Source: Pseudomonas sp. WS 5079 (GTDB lineage Bacteria > Pseudomonadota > Gammaproteobacteria > Pseudomonadales > Pseudomonadaceae). Taken from it: DNA of 64,000 nucleotides. The stretch is taken from NCBI RefSeq assembly GCF_012985465.1, contig NZ_JAAQWN010000015.1, positions 1 to 64,000 on the forward strand, given 5' to 3'. How positions within the stretch are numbered: position 1 is the first letter of the stretch; each line of letters begins with the position of its first letter. The notes beneath the pieces are model-generated. The model was not told the DNA's origin and made no database searches. It saw only the letters and a list, made by a program, of their open reading frames with translations. Below are positions 24,572-32,687 of the stretch, in pieces. A program made the translations under genes and the position numbers.

Positions 24572-25684
24572 ATGAATCTGCACTTCGAAGAGCTCACTGG
24601 CACAGACGGTGCCCGTATCGGCATCGCCAGCCTGGACGCGGAAAAGTCCCTCAATGCCCTCTCGCTCCCGATGATCCAGGCCCTGGGCGAACGCCTGGAC
24701 AGTTGGGCGCGCAATCCGCAGATCGTCTGCGTGCTGCTGCGCGGCAACGGTGCCAAGGCATTTTGCGCCGGCGGTGAAGTGCGCAGCCTGGCCCAGGCCT
24801 GCCGAGAGCACCCGGGTGAAGTGCCGGCGCTGGCCGCGCAGTTTTTTGCGGCCGAGTACCGCCTGGACTACCACCTGCACACCTACCCCAAGCCGCTGAT
24901 TTGCTGGGGCCATGGCTATGTGCTGGGCGGGGGCATGGGGTTGCTGCAAAGCGCCGCTATCCGCATCGTCACCCCGAGCAGCCGCCTGGCCATGCCGGAA
25001 ATCAGCATCGGCCTGTACCCGGATGTGGGCGCCAGTTGGTTCCTCTCGCGCCTGCCCGGCAAACTGGGGCTGTTCCTGGGCCTCACCGGCGCCCATATGA
25101 ATGGGCGCGACGCCCTCGACCTGGGCCTGGCAGACCGTTTCCTGCTGGACGAACAACAGGGCGAAATGCTCGAAGGCCTGTTGCAATTGAACTGGCAGGA
25201 GCAGACCGCGATGCAGCTCAACAGCTTGTTCAAGGCCCTGGCCCAGGAAGCTGCCAGCCAGCAGCCAGAACCACAGTGGCTGCCGCGACGCCCACAGATC
25301 GACGAATGGCTGGATGTAGGCGACGTGCAGTGCGCCTGGCGCGCCTTGAGCCAACTGCGCGAGCATGCCGACCCGCTCTTCAGCCGGGCCGGCAAGACCT
25401 TGAGCGAGGGCTGCCCGCTGACCGCGCACCTGGTGTGGGAACAGATCCGACGGGCGCGGCACCTGTCCCTGTCAGAAGTTTTCCAGATGGAATACACCTT
25501 GAGCCTCAATTGCTGTCGGCATCCGGAATTCAGCGAGGGAGTACGGGCCCGCCTGATCGACAAGGATCAGCAGCCCCACTGGCATTGGCCGGATATCAAG
25601 CGCATTCCCGAGGCCGTGGTCGAGGCGCACTTTCACAAGGCCTGGGAAGGACGGCATCCGCTGGCAGATCTGTCGGATCGATGA
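24572..25684 (+). CDS. Enoyl-CoA hydratase/isomerase family, probably 3-hydroxyisobutyryl-CoA hydrolase
   Basis: A 370-residue crotonase-fold enzyme. The oxyanion-hole regions KAFCAGGEVRSL and HGYVLGGGMGL are clear, followed by MPEISIGLYPDVGASWFLSRLPG, which with the long C-terminal part is typical of 3-hydroxyisobutyryl-CoA hydrolases in valine breakdown rather than of short enoyl-CoA hydratases. No other valine pathway gene is adjacent. The second of two ATGs (24572) is chosen because GAGG is then five bases away. Confidence 0.82.
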   Translation: MNLHFEELTGTDGARIGIASLDAEKSLNALSLPMIQALGERLDSWARNPQIVCVLLRGNGAKAFCAGGEVRSLAQACREHPGEVPALAAQFFAAEYRLDYHLHTYPKPLICWGHGYVLGGGMGLLQSAAIRIVTPSSRLAMPEISIGLYPDVGASWFLSRLPGKLGLFLGLTGAHMNGRDALDLGLADRFLLDEQQGEMLEGLLQLNWQEQTAMQLNSLFKALAQEAASQQPEPQWLPRRPQIDEWLDVGDVQCAWRALSQLREHADPLFSRAGKTLSEGCPLTAHLVWEQIRRARHLSLSEVFQMEYTLSLNCCRHPEFSEGVRARLIDKDQQPHWHWPDIKRIPEAVVEAHFHKAWEGRHPLADLSDR

Positions 25685-25703
25685 CATGTGGCGGCCAGCC
25701 ACA

Positions 25704-25730
25704 AAAAACGGCGCATGACGCGCCGTTTCA
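25704..25730. terminator. Terminator between hydratase and lipoprotein genes
   Basis: Perfect stem AAACGGCGC/GCGCCGTTT (25706-25714, 25720-25728) with an A-run at its left, giving a T-run on the minus strand. It serves chiefly the minus-strand lipoprotein gene and may also stop the plus-strand gene. Confidence 0.85.
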
Positions 25731-25742
25731 AAGAGAAGCGGA

Positions 25743-26102
25743 TTACCTGTGCCCGCCACGGCCTCCTCCATGATCACCGCCCCGGCCACCTCTATGCCCC
25801 TGGCCACCATTGCCCCGGTGGTCACCCCAACTCTGGCTGGGGTAAGGCCGGTAACCCGGCCTTGGCCCGGCTTGATAGTAACGGGGGGCCGGCTGGTAAT
25901 AGCGCGGCGCCGGGTAATAGCGGGGTGGCGGTGCGTAATAGCCCCGCCGGTACTGGTAGGACGGGCCACCGCCGTAGTAATAGACCGGCGCGGGCGCGGT
26001 ATAGACTTCGGATCGATAGTAGCTGGAGCCTCCATCGTAAAAAGGCACGCAGGCAGAAAGGGTCAAGCCGAGCACAGCGCTGAGGAGCAATCGACGATAC
26101 AT
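25743..26102 (-). CDS. Small Tyr/Pro/Gly-rich lipoprotein
   Basis: A 119-residue predicted lipoprotein of unknown function. The N-terminus MYRRLLLSAVLGLTLSAC is a lipoprotein signal with acylated Cys at 18. The rest is low complexity: a Tyr/Pro/Arg repeat region (PRYYPAPRYYQPAPRYYQ) followed by a Gly/His/Arg-rich tail (GGRGGDHGGGRGGHR). The start at 26102 is chosen by the lipobox and the GGAGG upstream. It is a single gene with its own terminator; the composition suggests a surface-exposed flexible protein. Confidence 0.8.
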   Translation of the reverse strand: MYRRLLLSAVLGLTLSACVPFYDGGSSYYRSEVYTAPAPVYYYGGGPSYQYRRGYYAPPPRYYPAPRYYQPAPRYYQAGPRPGYRPYPSQSWGDHRGNGGQGHRGGRGGDHGGGRGGHR

Positions 26103-26293
26103 GGCGGCCTCCTGGACCGCGGAAGAGCACACACCAGCGACGCTGGGGGGCGCCACACAGCTTTGGCTGAATGACAGAAGATCAGACATCAAAAACCGAA
26201 TCTGGTGCGACTTAGACATAGATTGATACATCTGTGGCGCAATAAACCGCCCAGGCCTGTATCGTGCCAGGGACACCGGGTTTCACCGGGACC

Positions 26294-26533
26294 ATGACTG
26301 AATTACGCCTGAACCGACCGATGACCACTCCCACACTTTGCCCCGCCTGCGGCGCCCGCAACGACTGCACCTTGGCCGACCCGCGCACCGCTGACCGTGC
26401 CTGCTGGTGCTACAGCGTCACCATCGACCCCAAGCTGCTCGAAGCCCTGGCGCCGGAACTGCGCAACACGGCCTGCCTGTGCCCGCGCTGTGCCCAGGTC
26501 GACGCCCAATTGCGCGGGGTCGAGCCCCGGTAA
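26294..26533 (+). CDS. Cysteine-rich CWC family protein
   Basis: A 79-residue protein with CPACGARNDCTL, the CWCY motif and CLCPRCAQ near the end, the cysteine-rich CWC family, likely zinc-binding with unknown role. The start is uncertain: ATG 26294 has a weak GGGA site, while ATG 26321 would give 70 residues starting MTTPTLCPACG. The stop codon overlaps the next start by one base, so it is translationally linked to the pseudouridine synthase gene. Confidence 0.8.
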   Translation: MTELRLNRPMTTPTLCPACGARNDCTLADPRTADRACWCYSVTIDPKLLEALAPELRNTACLCPRCAQVDAQLRGVEPR

Positions 26534-27225
26534 TGCGTATCGACCGCTTCCTCAGTAACCTGCCCCGCTTCAATCGCCAGCAAGTGCGCCTGCTACTGGC
26601 AGAGCGCCGGATCAGCGTCGATGGGCAGCCGGTTACCGACCCGCGCCAGGACGTTCGCGAGTTCAGCCGTGTGGAGTGTGATGGCCAGATCCTGCAAGCG
26701 GGCAAACCCGCACGTTATTTCATGCTGCACAAGCCACAAGGCTGCGTGAGTGCCACTGTCGATCCCCAGCATCCCACTGTCCTTGATCTGCTGGATGAGC
26801 CGGACAAGAGCGACCTGCATATCGCTGGCCGCCTGGACTTCAACACCACCGGGCTGATGCTGATCACCAATGATGGCCAGTGGTCCCGACGCCTGACACA
26901 GCCCCACACCAAGCTGCCCAAGGTCTACTACGTCGAGACCGAACAGGAGATTGGCCCGGAGTATGCCGCGACGTTCCGCGCCGGCCTGTACTTCGCCTTC
27001 GAGGACCTGACCACCCAACCGGCCGACCTGCAAGTGCTGGGCCCCAAAAGCGCGCGCCTGAGCATCATTGAAGGGCGTTATCACCAGGTAAAGCGCATGT
27101 TCGGGCACTTCGACAACAAGGTGATACGCCTGCATCGCGAATGCATGGGGCCGCTGGTGCTGGATGAACGGCTCGCTCCCGGCCAGTATCGGCCGCTGAG
27201 CGACGCGGAAATCTGCCAGATATGA
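26533..27225 (+). CDS. 16S rRNA pseudouridine synthase (RsuA family)
   Basis: A 230-residue pseudouridine synthase. It has an N-terminal S4 RNA-binding domain (MRIDRFLSNLPRFNRQQVRLL) and the catalytic motif AGRLDFNTTGL with Asp102, the same number as in E. coli RsuA, which modifies U516 of 16S rRNA. The KRMFGHFDNKVIRLHR block completes the fold. RsuA proper is the best match by length and spacing, but other family members modify 23S rRNA. It overlaps the CWC gene by one base. Confidence 0.88.
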   Translation: MRIDRFLSNLPRFNRQQVRLLLAERRISVDGQPVTDPRQDVREFSRVECDGQILQAGKPARYFMLHKPQGCVSATVDPQHPTVLDLLDEPDKSDLHIAGRLDFNTTGLMLITNDGQWSRRLTQPHTKLPKVYYVETEQEIGPEYAATFRAGLYFAFEDLTTQPADLQVLGPKSARLSIIEGRYHQVKRMFGHFDNKVIRLHRECMGPLVLDERLAPGQYRPLSDAEICQI

Positions 27226-27521
27226 CCGTTCAGCCGGTGATAGCCCAAACTGCGGGGTGAAGCTTGCGACCTGGCCCGCCTCCTGCTTGAATCAAAACGC
27301 CAGCCGCATTCTGACTGGCGAGTCACCCAACCTTCCAAGAAACACTGTGCCTGCCCACACCGCTTGACGTGCGGGCCATGGCAAGTTGCCCGCCATAACA
27401 ACACCCGTCGGCCAGTTTCATCGGACCGACATGGGCCTCCTTTCAAGGCGTATGCCTACCTGTCACAAAGCTCGTGCAGAGTGATCTGCGCGCACCACCC
27501 GCTTGCCAGGAGTCTTACGAC

Positions 27522-28406
27522 ATGAGGCCAGAAATCGCTGTGCTGGATATACAGGGTCAGTATCGGGTTTACACGGAGTTCTATCGCGCGGACGCTGCTC
27601 AAAAGACCATCATCCTGGTCAACGGCTCCATGGCCACCACTGCGTCTTTCGCCCAGACCGTGAAAAGCCTGTACCCGCAATTTAATGTGGTTTTGTACGA
27701 TCAGCCCTACGCCGGTCGCTCCAAAGCCCACAACCGCCATGAGCAAATGCTGACGAAGGACATTGAAGGCCAGATCCTCCTGGAACTCATCGACCACTTC
27801 GCCGCCGAGCATGTGCTGTCGTTTTCCTGGGGCGGCGTCGCCACCCTCGTCGCCTTGTCCCAGCGCCCTCGCCGCGTGGAAAAAGCCGTGATCAGCTCGT
27901 TCTCGCCGCTGATCAACGCGCCGATGCGCGACTACCTGGAACGTGGCGTCGACTACCTCGGCAACCTCGACCGCCACAGCGTCGGCAACCTGGTCAACAG
28001 CACCATCGGCAAACACCTGCCGCCGCTGTTCAAGCGCTTCAACTATCGGCACGTCAGCACCCTGGCCGAGCACGAGTACGGGCAGATGCACTATCACATC
28101 AGCCAGGTGCTCAATAGCGACCGCCAGTGCTACCTCAAGGCTGCACGGCAGATCGACATTCCAGTGCTGTTCTTGAACGGCGAGTGGGATGAATACACCA
28201 GCGCCGAAGACGCCAAACTGTTCGGGCAACATGTGGCCAAAAGCAGCTTCGGCACCATCCAGGCCACCGGGCACTTCCTGGACATGGAGCACAAGGCCGC
28301 GTGCAACGACAGCCGGCAGGCATTGATGGGCTTTTTGAAACCGGAACAGTCGGTGAATCGACTGCGGTATCACCTGGGCCAGGCCCTGCATGCACTGGCG
28401 ATTTGA
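27522..28406 (+). CDS. phaG: 3-hydroxyacyl-ACP transacylase/thioesterase PhaG
   Basis: An alpha/beta-hydrolase-fold enzyme, 294 residues, linking fatty acid synthesis to medium-chain polyhydroxyalkanoate by releasing or transferring 3-hydroxydecanoyl groups from ACP. The N-terminus MRPEIAVLDIQGQYRVYTEF is nearly that of P. putida PhaG as I recall it, and VNGSMATTASFAQT, FSWGGVATL (nucleophile Ser) and GHFLDME (catalytic His) are in place. It is a paralogue of RhlA, but no rhlB is next to it. The start is ATG 27522. The 27226-27521 stretch before it shows nothing recognisable. Confidence 0.93.
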   Translation: MRPEIAVLDIQGQYRVYTEFYRADAAQKTIILVNGSMATTASFAQTVKSLYPQFNVVLYDQPYAGRSKAHNRHEQMLTKDIEGQILLELIDHFAAEHVLSFSWGGVATLVALSQRPRRVEKAVISSFSPLINAPMRDYLERGVDYLGNLDRHSVGNLVNSTIGKHLPPLFKRFNYRHVSTLAEHEYGQMHYHISQVLNSDRQCYLKAARQIDIPVLFLNGEWDEYTSAEDAKLFGQHVAKSSFGTIQATGHFLDMEHKAACNDSRQALMGFLKPEQSVNRLRYHLGQALHALAI

Positions 28407-28491
28407 ATGCGACCTGGGTGGGCACGACTGCCCAGGGTTGCCTGAACATTTCGGCTGACGCTCGCAACTTGCACATTTTTCAAAGAAAAAC

Positions 28492-28520
28492 TTCAAATCG
28501 CCGCGCAGTTCTGGTACAAA
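28492..28520 (+). promoter_or_regulatory. Probable promoter of tRNA-Gly
   Basis: -35 TTCAAA (28492-28497) and -10 TACAAA (28515-28520) with a 17-base spacer, ending 14 bases before the mature tRNA. Confidence 0.5.
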
Positions 28521-28534
28521 GTCAGCCGCTCTGA

Positions 28535-28608
28535 GCGGGTATAGTTTAGTGGCAAAACGAAAGCTTCCCAAGCTTTAGTTGAGGGTTCGATTCCCTCTAC
28601 CCGCTCCA
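28535..28608 (+). tRNA. tRNA-Gly (anticodon CCC)
   Basis: A 74-nt cloverleaf with acceptor stem GCGGGTA/TACCCGC, encoded CCA, anticodon stem AAAGC/GCTTT around loop TTCCCAA (anticodon CCC), and T-arm GGGTTCGATTCCC. It is followed directly by an integrase gene, so its 3' end is the likely attachment site of the accessory element downstream. Confidence 0.96.
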
Positions 28609-28747
28609 CATTCTTATTCCCTCCCTGTCCCGCCCCCTCCCGCAACACACTAAACCCCCTAGAACACTGATCAAAACCCTATCCCTGCTATTCCCCGCTA
28701 TTCCCTTTTGTGTCCGCTTATCCTTGATTCCGTGTATGGCGGCATGT

Positions 28748-30043
28748 ATGGCGCGCAAAACATCGAACCAAACCATACAAGAAACCCGCATGAAACGAAC
28801 CGAGATAAAGCGCCGGCCATTGGCCGACACGGTGCTGGCCTCCCTTGAGCCAGAGGCAAAGGAGTACCGCGAGAACTACGGAATTGACCGGCTTTATTTC
28901 GTGGTCGGCAGCACGGGCCGTAAGCGCTGGGAACTCCGCTTCAAGAAGCCCGATGGCAAATGGGGATGGCACGGCCTCGGCTCTTATCCTGACGTGACCG
29001 CCAAAAAGGCCAGGGAGAAAGCGCAGGAAGCGCAGCGACTGAACTCAGAAGGCGTTGATCCAATCACCCACAAAGCCACCCTCAAGGCGTCCAGGGATGC
29101 CGCCGAGGCCAACACGTTCAAGGCCGCTGCTGATCAGTGGCTTGAAAAGAAGATCAAAGACGGGCGGGCCGAGAAAACTTTGGCAGGGATCAACGGAGCG
29201 TTGACCAACGACATACTGCCGGCGCTTGGTAGCAAGCCCCTGAGCCGGATCACCCGGGCGGACTGCGCCAACCTTCAGGCAAGCATTGAGAGCCGCGGCG
29301 CTCACAACACCGCCGAGAAGGTCCGTGTATGGGTAAACCAGATATTTGGCCTGGCCATCGCCAAGGGCATGACCGAGAACAACCCGGCCAGCAACCTGAT
29401 CGACATTGCTGAAAAGGCCCCCGAGGAATCGCAATACCCGCACCTGCTAGAACCTGAACTGCCAGAGTTCTTGCGAGCGATGGGCGAATCGCGGAGCGGG
29501 ACCATCGTGCGCACGGCGGCATGGTTGACGCTGCTGACTGCATCGAGGCCAGGCATGACGCGCTGGGCGGAATGGACAGAGGTGGACTTAGATGCGGGGC
29601 TGTGGACCGTACCGGGCGTGAAGATGAGGCGCGACCACATCGTGCCGCTTCCTACCCAGGCCATCGAGATAATCAAGGATCTACAGAGGCTTACTGGCCG
29701 GTCGCGTTACCTATTCCCTTCCAGCGGCGAAAAGGTGCCGGTCATATCCGACGCTTCAATCAACAAGTGCTTTGCGCTGATTGGCTATAAAGGCCGGATG
29801 ACCGGCCACGGTAGCCGGCACACCTGCGAAACGCTTTTGTCGGAGCACGGATGGCCAGAGCATTGGAGAGACATGCACCTGGCCCACAAGAAGCCAGGGC
29901 TTAAGGGAGTGTATGACAAGGCGATCTACCTGCCACAGCGCCAGGCAATGGTTCAGTGGTACGCCGACTACCTCGACGCACTTAGGGACGGCATTACCGA
30001 CGACCAGCGCGCAGCATTCCAAGCAAAGGTCAACGCGGGATAG
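28748..30043 (+). CDS. P4-type tyrosine integrase
   Basis: Site-specific recombinase of about 431 residues. The N-terminal DUF4102-type arm-binding domain (RLYFVVGSTGRKRWELRFKKPDGK, GLGSYPDVTAKKAREKA) is followed by a core-binding domain and a catalytic domain with the Arg in LTASRPGMTRWAEW, HGSRHTC (His-x-x-Arg), LAHKKPG and the Tyr nucleophile in GVYDKAIY. Such enzymes insert islands and phages into tRNA 3' ends, and tRNA-Gly is 140 bases upstream. The start is uncertain: 28736, 28748 and 28790 are all possible ATGs. The frame is intact. Confidence 0.92.
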   Translation: MARKTSNQTIQETRMKRTEIKRRPLADTVLASLEPEAKEYRENYGIDRLYFVVGSTGRKRWELRFKKPDGKWGWHGLGSYPDVTAKKAREKAQEAQRLNSEGVDPITHKATLKASRDAAEANTFKAAADQWLEKKIKDGRAEKTLAGINGALTNDILPALGSKPLSRITRADCANLQASIESRGAHNTAEKVRVWVNQIFGLAIAKGMTENNPASNLIDIAEKAPEESQYPHLLEPELPEFLRAMGESRSGTIVRTAAWLTLLTASRPGMTRWAEWTEVDLDAGLWTVPGVKMRRDHIVPLPTQAIEIIKDLQRLTGRSRYLFPSSGEKVPVISDASINKCFALIGYKGRMTGHGSRHTCETLLSEHGWPEHWRDMHLAHKKPGLKGVYDKAIYLPQRQAMVQWYADYLDALRDGITDDQRAAFQAKVNAG

Positions 30044-30197
30044 CAACACGACACAAACCGGCGTTCGCTTGTAGAATTCGCCCCGAAATCAATTTGCCCC
30101 CGGTTACGCCGGAGAAAGGGAGGTCATGCAAACCGCCCCTTCCGCATCTTGGATGGCGCCCGCCTATGCTCCGTCGAACCGCCTATCCAACAATCAG

Positions 30198-30225
30198 TTG
30201 AATACCGCATCGAAGGGCGTATACT
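30198..30225 (+). promoter_or_regulatory. higBA promoter
   Basis: -35 TTGAAT (30198-30203) and -10 TATACT (30220-30225) with a 16-base spacer, about 35 bases before the higB start codon. Confidence 0.65.
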
Positions 30226-30230
30226 CAGCA

Positions 30231-30247
30231 TTAACGAATAACGTTAA
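30231..30247 (+). promoter_or_regulatory. Palindromic operator of higBA
   Basis: TTAACG-AATAA-CGTTAA is a perfect 6-5-6 inverted repeat just downstream of the -10 element. It is well placed for autorepression by the HigA antitoxin. Confidence 0.65.
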
Positions 30248-30259
30248 GCATTCAAAACC

Positions 30260-30538
30260 ATGATTCGAAGCTTTGCATGCGCCGACACGGAAGCGCTTTT
30301 CACCACTGGCAGGACAAGGCGCTGGGCCGACATCAAGTCAGTCTCAGAGCGCAAACTGGCCGCACTGGATGCAGCGAAAGAGCTTAGGGACTTGCGCTCA
30401 CCACCTGGAAATCGACTTCACTCCCTGGAGGGTGACAGAGAGGGCCAGCACAGCATCAGTATCAACATGCAATGGCGAGTCTGCTTTATATGGACCGATA
30501 ACGGCCCTGAAAACGTTGAAATTGTCGACTATCACTGA
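30260..30538 (+). CDS. higB: HigB-type toxin (RelE superfamily)
   Basis: A 92-residue ribosome-dependent mRNA interferase of the HigB-1 group. It has FACADTEALFTTGRTRRW near the start, the conserved LHSLEGDREGQHSISINMQWRVCF core and the IVDYH end. It precedes the antitoxin gene by 8 bases, the reversed toxin-first order that defines higBA modules. The pair sits inside the integrated element and may stabilise it. Confidence 0.92.
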   Translation: MIRSFACADTEALFTTGRTRRWADIKSVSERKLAALDAAKELRDLRSPPGNRLHSLEGDREGQHSISINMQWRVCFIWTDNGPENVEIVDYH

Positions 30539-30546
30539 GGTGAATC

Positions 30547-30846
30547 ATGTTCAAGAATGGCATGCGACCCGTACATCCTGGCGAGGTTCTTCGCGAGGAC
30601 TTCCAGAGCGAAATGGGCTTTAGCGCCGCTGCCTTGGCCCGCGCTTTGGGTGTTTCTACCCCAACCGTAAATAATATCCTGCTGGAGCGTGGCGGCGTAT
30701 CTGCTGACATGGCTCTGCGCTTGGCTGTCTGCCTGGATACCACTCCAGAGTTCTGGCTAAACCTGCAAACAGCATACGAGCTGCGCAAGGCCGAGCAAGA
30801 GCATGGAGAAGAGATTGCCGTAGCAGTACATCGTCTAGTTGCATGA
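30547..30846 (+). CDS. higA: HigA-type antitoxin (XRE family)
   Basis: A 99-residue helix-turn-helix antitoxin. MRPVHPGEVLREDF is the typical HigA opening, followed by the HTH FSAAALARALGVSTPTVNNIL and the FWLNLQTAYELRKAE tail. It neutralises HigB and should repress the operon by binding the palindrome upstream. A terminator follows at once. Confidence 0.94.
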   Translation: MFKNGMRPVHPGEVLREDFQSEMGFSAAALARALGVSTPTVNNILLERGGVSADMALRLAVCLDTTPEFWLNLQTAYELRKAEQEHGEEIAVAVHRLVA

Positions 30847-30857
30847 GGCAACCTTGC

Positions 30858-30883
30858 AAGCCCGCCATCGTGCGGGCTTTTTC
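30858..30883 (+). terminator. higBA terminator
   Basis: Stem AGCCCGC/GCGGGCT (30859-30865, 30872-30878) followed by a T-run, 12 bases after the higA stop. Confidence 0.88.
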
Positions 30884-31009
30884 ATGCCTCAAGGCTGATG
30901 CCAAGCCATGCTCCGCATCAGCCCCTGACACCTCTCCTGGTCGCCTGTAAAATGACGCCTGTTTGACGGGCCAATACCGCTCCCGCCCCTCCCTCTGAAA
31001 GGTAATTAA

Positions 31010-31225
31010 ATGATAACTAAAATCATGCTGTTCGCCTCAAAGGTAGTTGGAATATATGAAAAGACATTCGGCGGTATTGAAAATCACTACCGGGAAGACT
31101 TTGAAAAATTACAGGGGCCTAGAAGTTTTTCAAGATTCCCAGGCGACGAATACGAAAACAAAGAGCTTGAAGCGGAATGGAAAAATTTCCGCGACGCCAG
31201 AAGCCAAGAAGATTCTTGCATTTGA
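31010..31225 (+). CDS. Hypothetical small protein in prophage remnant
   Basis: A 71-residue open frame starting MITKIMLFASKVVGIYEKTFGG after a GAAAGG ribosome site at proper distance. No family is recognised. The N-terminal part is mildly hydrophobic and the C-terminal part charged. Base composition is more A+T-rich than the chromosome around it, which supports foreign origin. It ends near a hairpin (about 31241-31268) and faces the tail fibre gene. Its position beside tail genes is where moron genes are often found, but no function is proposed. Confidence 0.55.
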   Translation: MITKIMLFASKVVGIYEKTFGGIENHYREDFEKLQGPRSFSRFPGDEYENKELEAEWKNFRDARSQEDSCI

Positions 31226-31240
31226 AAACGGAAGATTTAA

Positions 31241-31268
31241 ATCCCGGCCCAGTAATCAGTGTGGACCG
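31241..31268. terminator. Possible shared hairpin after tail fibre gene
   Basis: ATCCCGG...CCGGGAT, with stem ends about 17 bases apart, lies between the convergent small gene and the tail fibre gene. The stem is 7 bases and there is no strong T-run, so terminator function is uncertain. Confidence 0.4.
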
Positions 31269-31286
31269 GGATATTATCTCCTGTGT

Positions 31287-32687
31287 TTATGCGTCCTCTA
31301 GCGCTGAAATCCTAGCCTCAAGGCCGGCCGCCATAAAGAACAGCAAGCCCTGCTCGCGAAAGCTGTAGAGGTCACCTGCCTTTCTAGTTTGCTCTGTCCA
31401 TGCCTCTTTGACCGTTTCTGTCCATGTTCCCTTGTCATCTGTCGCAGGGTGTTCAACTGTCTCGGCTGGATGATCAGTAAACTCGTCGCCCCACACGTCA
31501 TGGCAGATGAACCCATAACGCATTGCATCCAGGCCGTTGCTTGCGAATATCTCAATAGCTCGCTGCACTGTCATGCTTACATGGAGGCGAGCGCCATCAG
31601 CCCCTTTATCACTGATAGATTCCAGAAACTGCCAAATACCTATTTCCTTTACTAGCTCTTTCGCGGCTTTAATTTCGGCGACCGACAACTTCCTTACTTC
31701 TGTTTTTTTACGAGCATCAGAAACAACTTGCGGAGCAGTTCCGAAGTAGCCACCAGACCAATACCGGCCAGAGTCACCGAGCAACTGAGTGTTAGCTGTT
31801 CCGGGGCGTACAGTCCCCCCGCTTGCCCCACTTAGAATTTCGAGTCGAGGTAGGGCATTGGCGTAGAACGATATAGCCGCATCAGCTTGAGAGCCAAAAA
31901 ATACGGATGTTGGCGAGGATTCGATAAACGCTGTTGCACTACCAACACCCGGGCTTGTAGCCTCAAAAATGCTACCGGGCAGCCCCATTTTCCCTAATTT
32001 AAGGGCCCCAACCATAACGCTGGGCGCATCTCCCGCAAAGAAAATGTTAAGGGATTCTTTCCCAGGCACTTTAGCTTGATCCGTACGGAGCACCACGGAA
32101 GAGTCCGCGACAGACATTTGCCGTACATTGATTGCAGCTTCAGATGTACAGGTTCCACCCGCGCTATCAGGCTGCCTAAGTCCAGTCACATCTATGTGAA
32201 CTCGGGAGGCAATATGCCCAGTTCCGTACTGCGTGGGCCGTAAGATCATCCCGTAAAAAGCTTGGATGCTACCAGACCCCTCGTAACTGTTCCTGTCCTG
32301 AAAAGTGAACATGTGATCTTGTGCGTTACTACCGCGCAGAATAGTTGTTCCGTCGAATGTTCCATATCCGCCGTAGTCAGTTACGCCGTCAATCACGGTC
32401 CTATCAGCAAATGCATGGCAGTCAGTCAAGCCTTCTACGGTCCTGCCCACCACGATTGCATCACGCTGCGCACCGCCGGAAAGCTCTTCATCCCCGGCAA
32501 TTATGTAAGGCGCACGAACACGCTTCTTCTCGTCAATACTGAGTAGACCTGCTTTAGCCTCAACAAAGTCGGCATCACTGTCGTAGTTGACACGATCAAC
32601 CAGGCTCTTGTCGTCAACTAGTGAAGCCACTGCCTTGTTGTGGGCTTGGTCCAAGCTCTGAAGGTTATCGGCTCTTAACGTACTCAT
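31287..32687 (-). CDS. Phage tail fibre protein with S74 chaperone domain
   Basis: A 466-residue receptor-binding tail protein. The first 60 residues (MSTLRADNLQSLDQAHNKAV) are a linker; the middle is a beta-rich shaft. From about residue 335 the sequence SDARKKTEVRKLSVAEIKAA, with YGFICHDVWGDEF and FFMAAGLEARISALE, is the intramolecular chaperone of endosialidase (peptidase S74) domain, which trimerises the fibre and cleaves itself off at a Ser (here VVSDARKK). It overlaps the upstream tail gene by four bases (ATGA), so the two form one unit. Confidence 0.85.
   Translation of the reverse strand: MSTLRADNLQSLDQAHNKAVASLVDDKSLVDRVNYDSDADFVEAKAGLLSIDEKKRVRAPYIIAGDEELSGGAQRDAIVVGRTVEGLTDCHAFADRTVIDGVTDYGGYGTFDGTTILRGSNAQDHMFTFQDRNSYEGSGSIQAFYGMILRPTQYGTGHIASRVHIDVTGLRQPDSAGGTCTSEAAINVRQMSVADSSVVLRTDQAKVPGKESLNIFFAGDAPSVMVGALKLGKMGLPGSIFEATSPGVGSATAFIESSPTSVFFGSQADAAISFYANALPRLEILSGASGGTVRPGTANTQLLGDSGRYWSGGYFGTAPQVVSDARKKTEVRKLSVAEIKAAKELVKEIGIWQFLESISDKGADGARLHVSMTVQRAIEIFASNGLDAMRYGFICHDVWGDEFTDHPAETVEHPATDDKGTWTETVKEAWTEQTRKAGDLYSFREQGLLFFMAAGLEARISALEDA

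Noticed and set aside
27522..28406. RhlA of rhamnolipid synthesis
   Set aside because: The N-terminus matches PhaG and no rhlB or regulator is adjacent; RhlA is only a paralogue.
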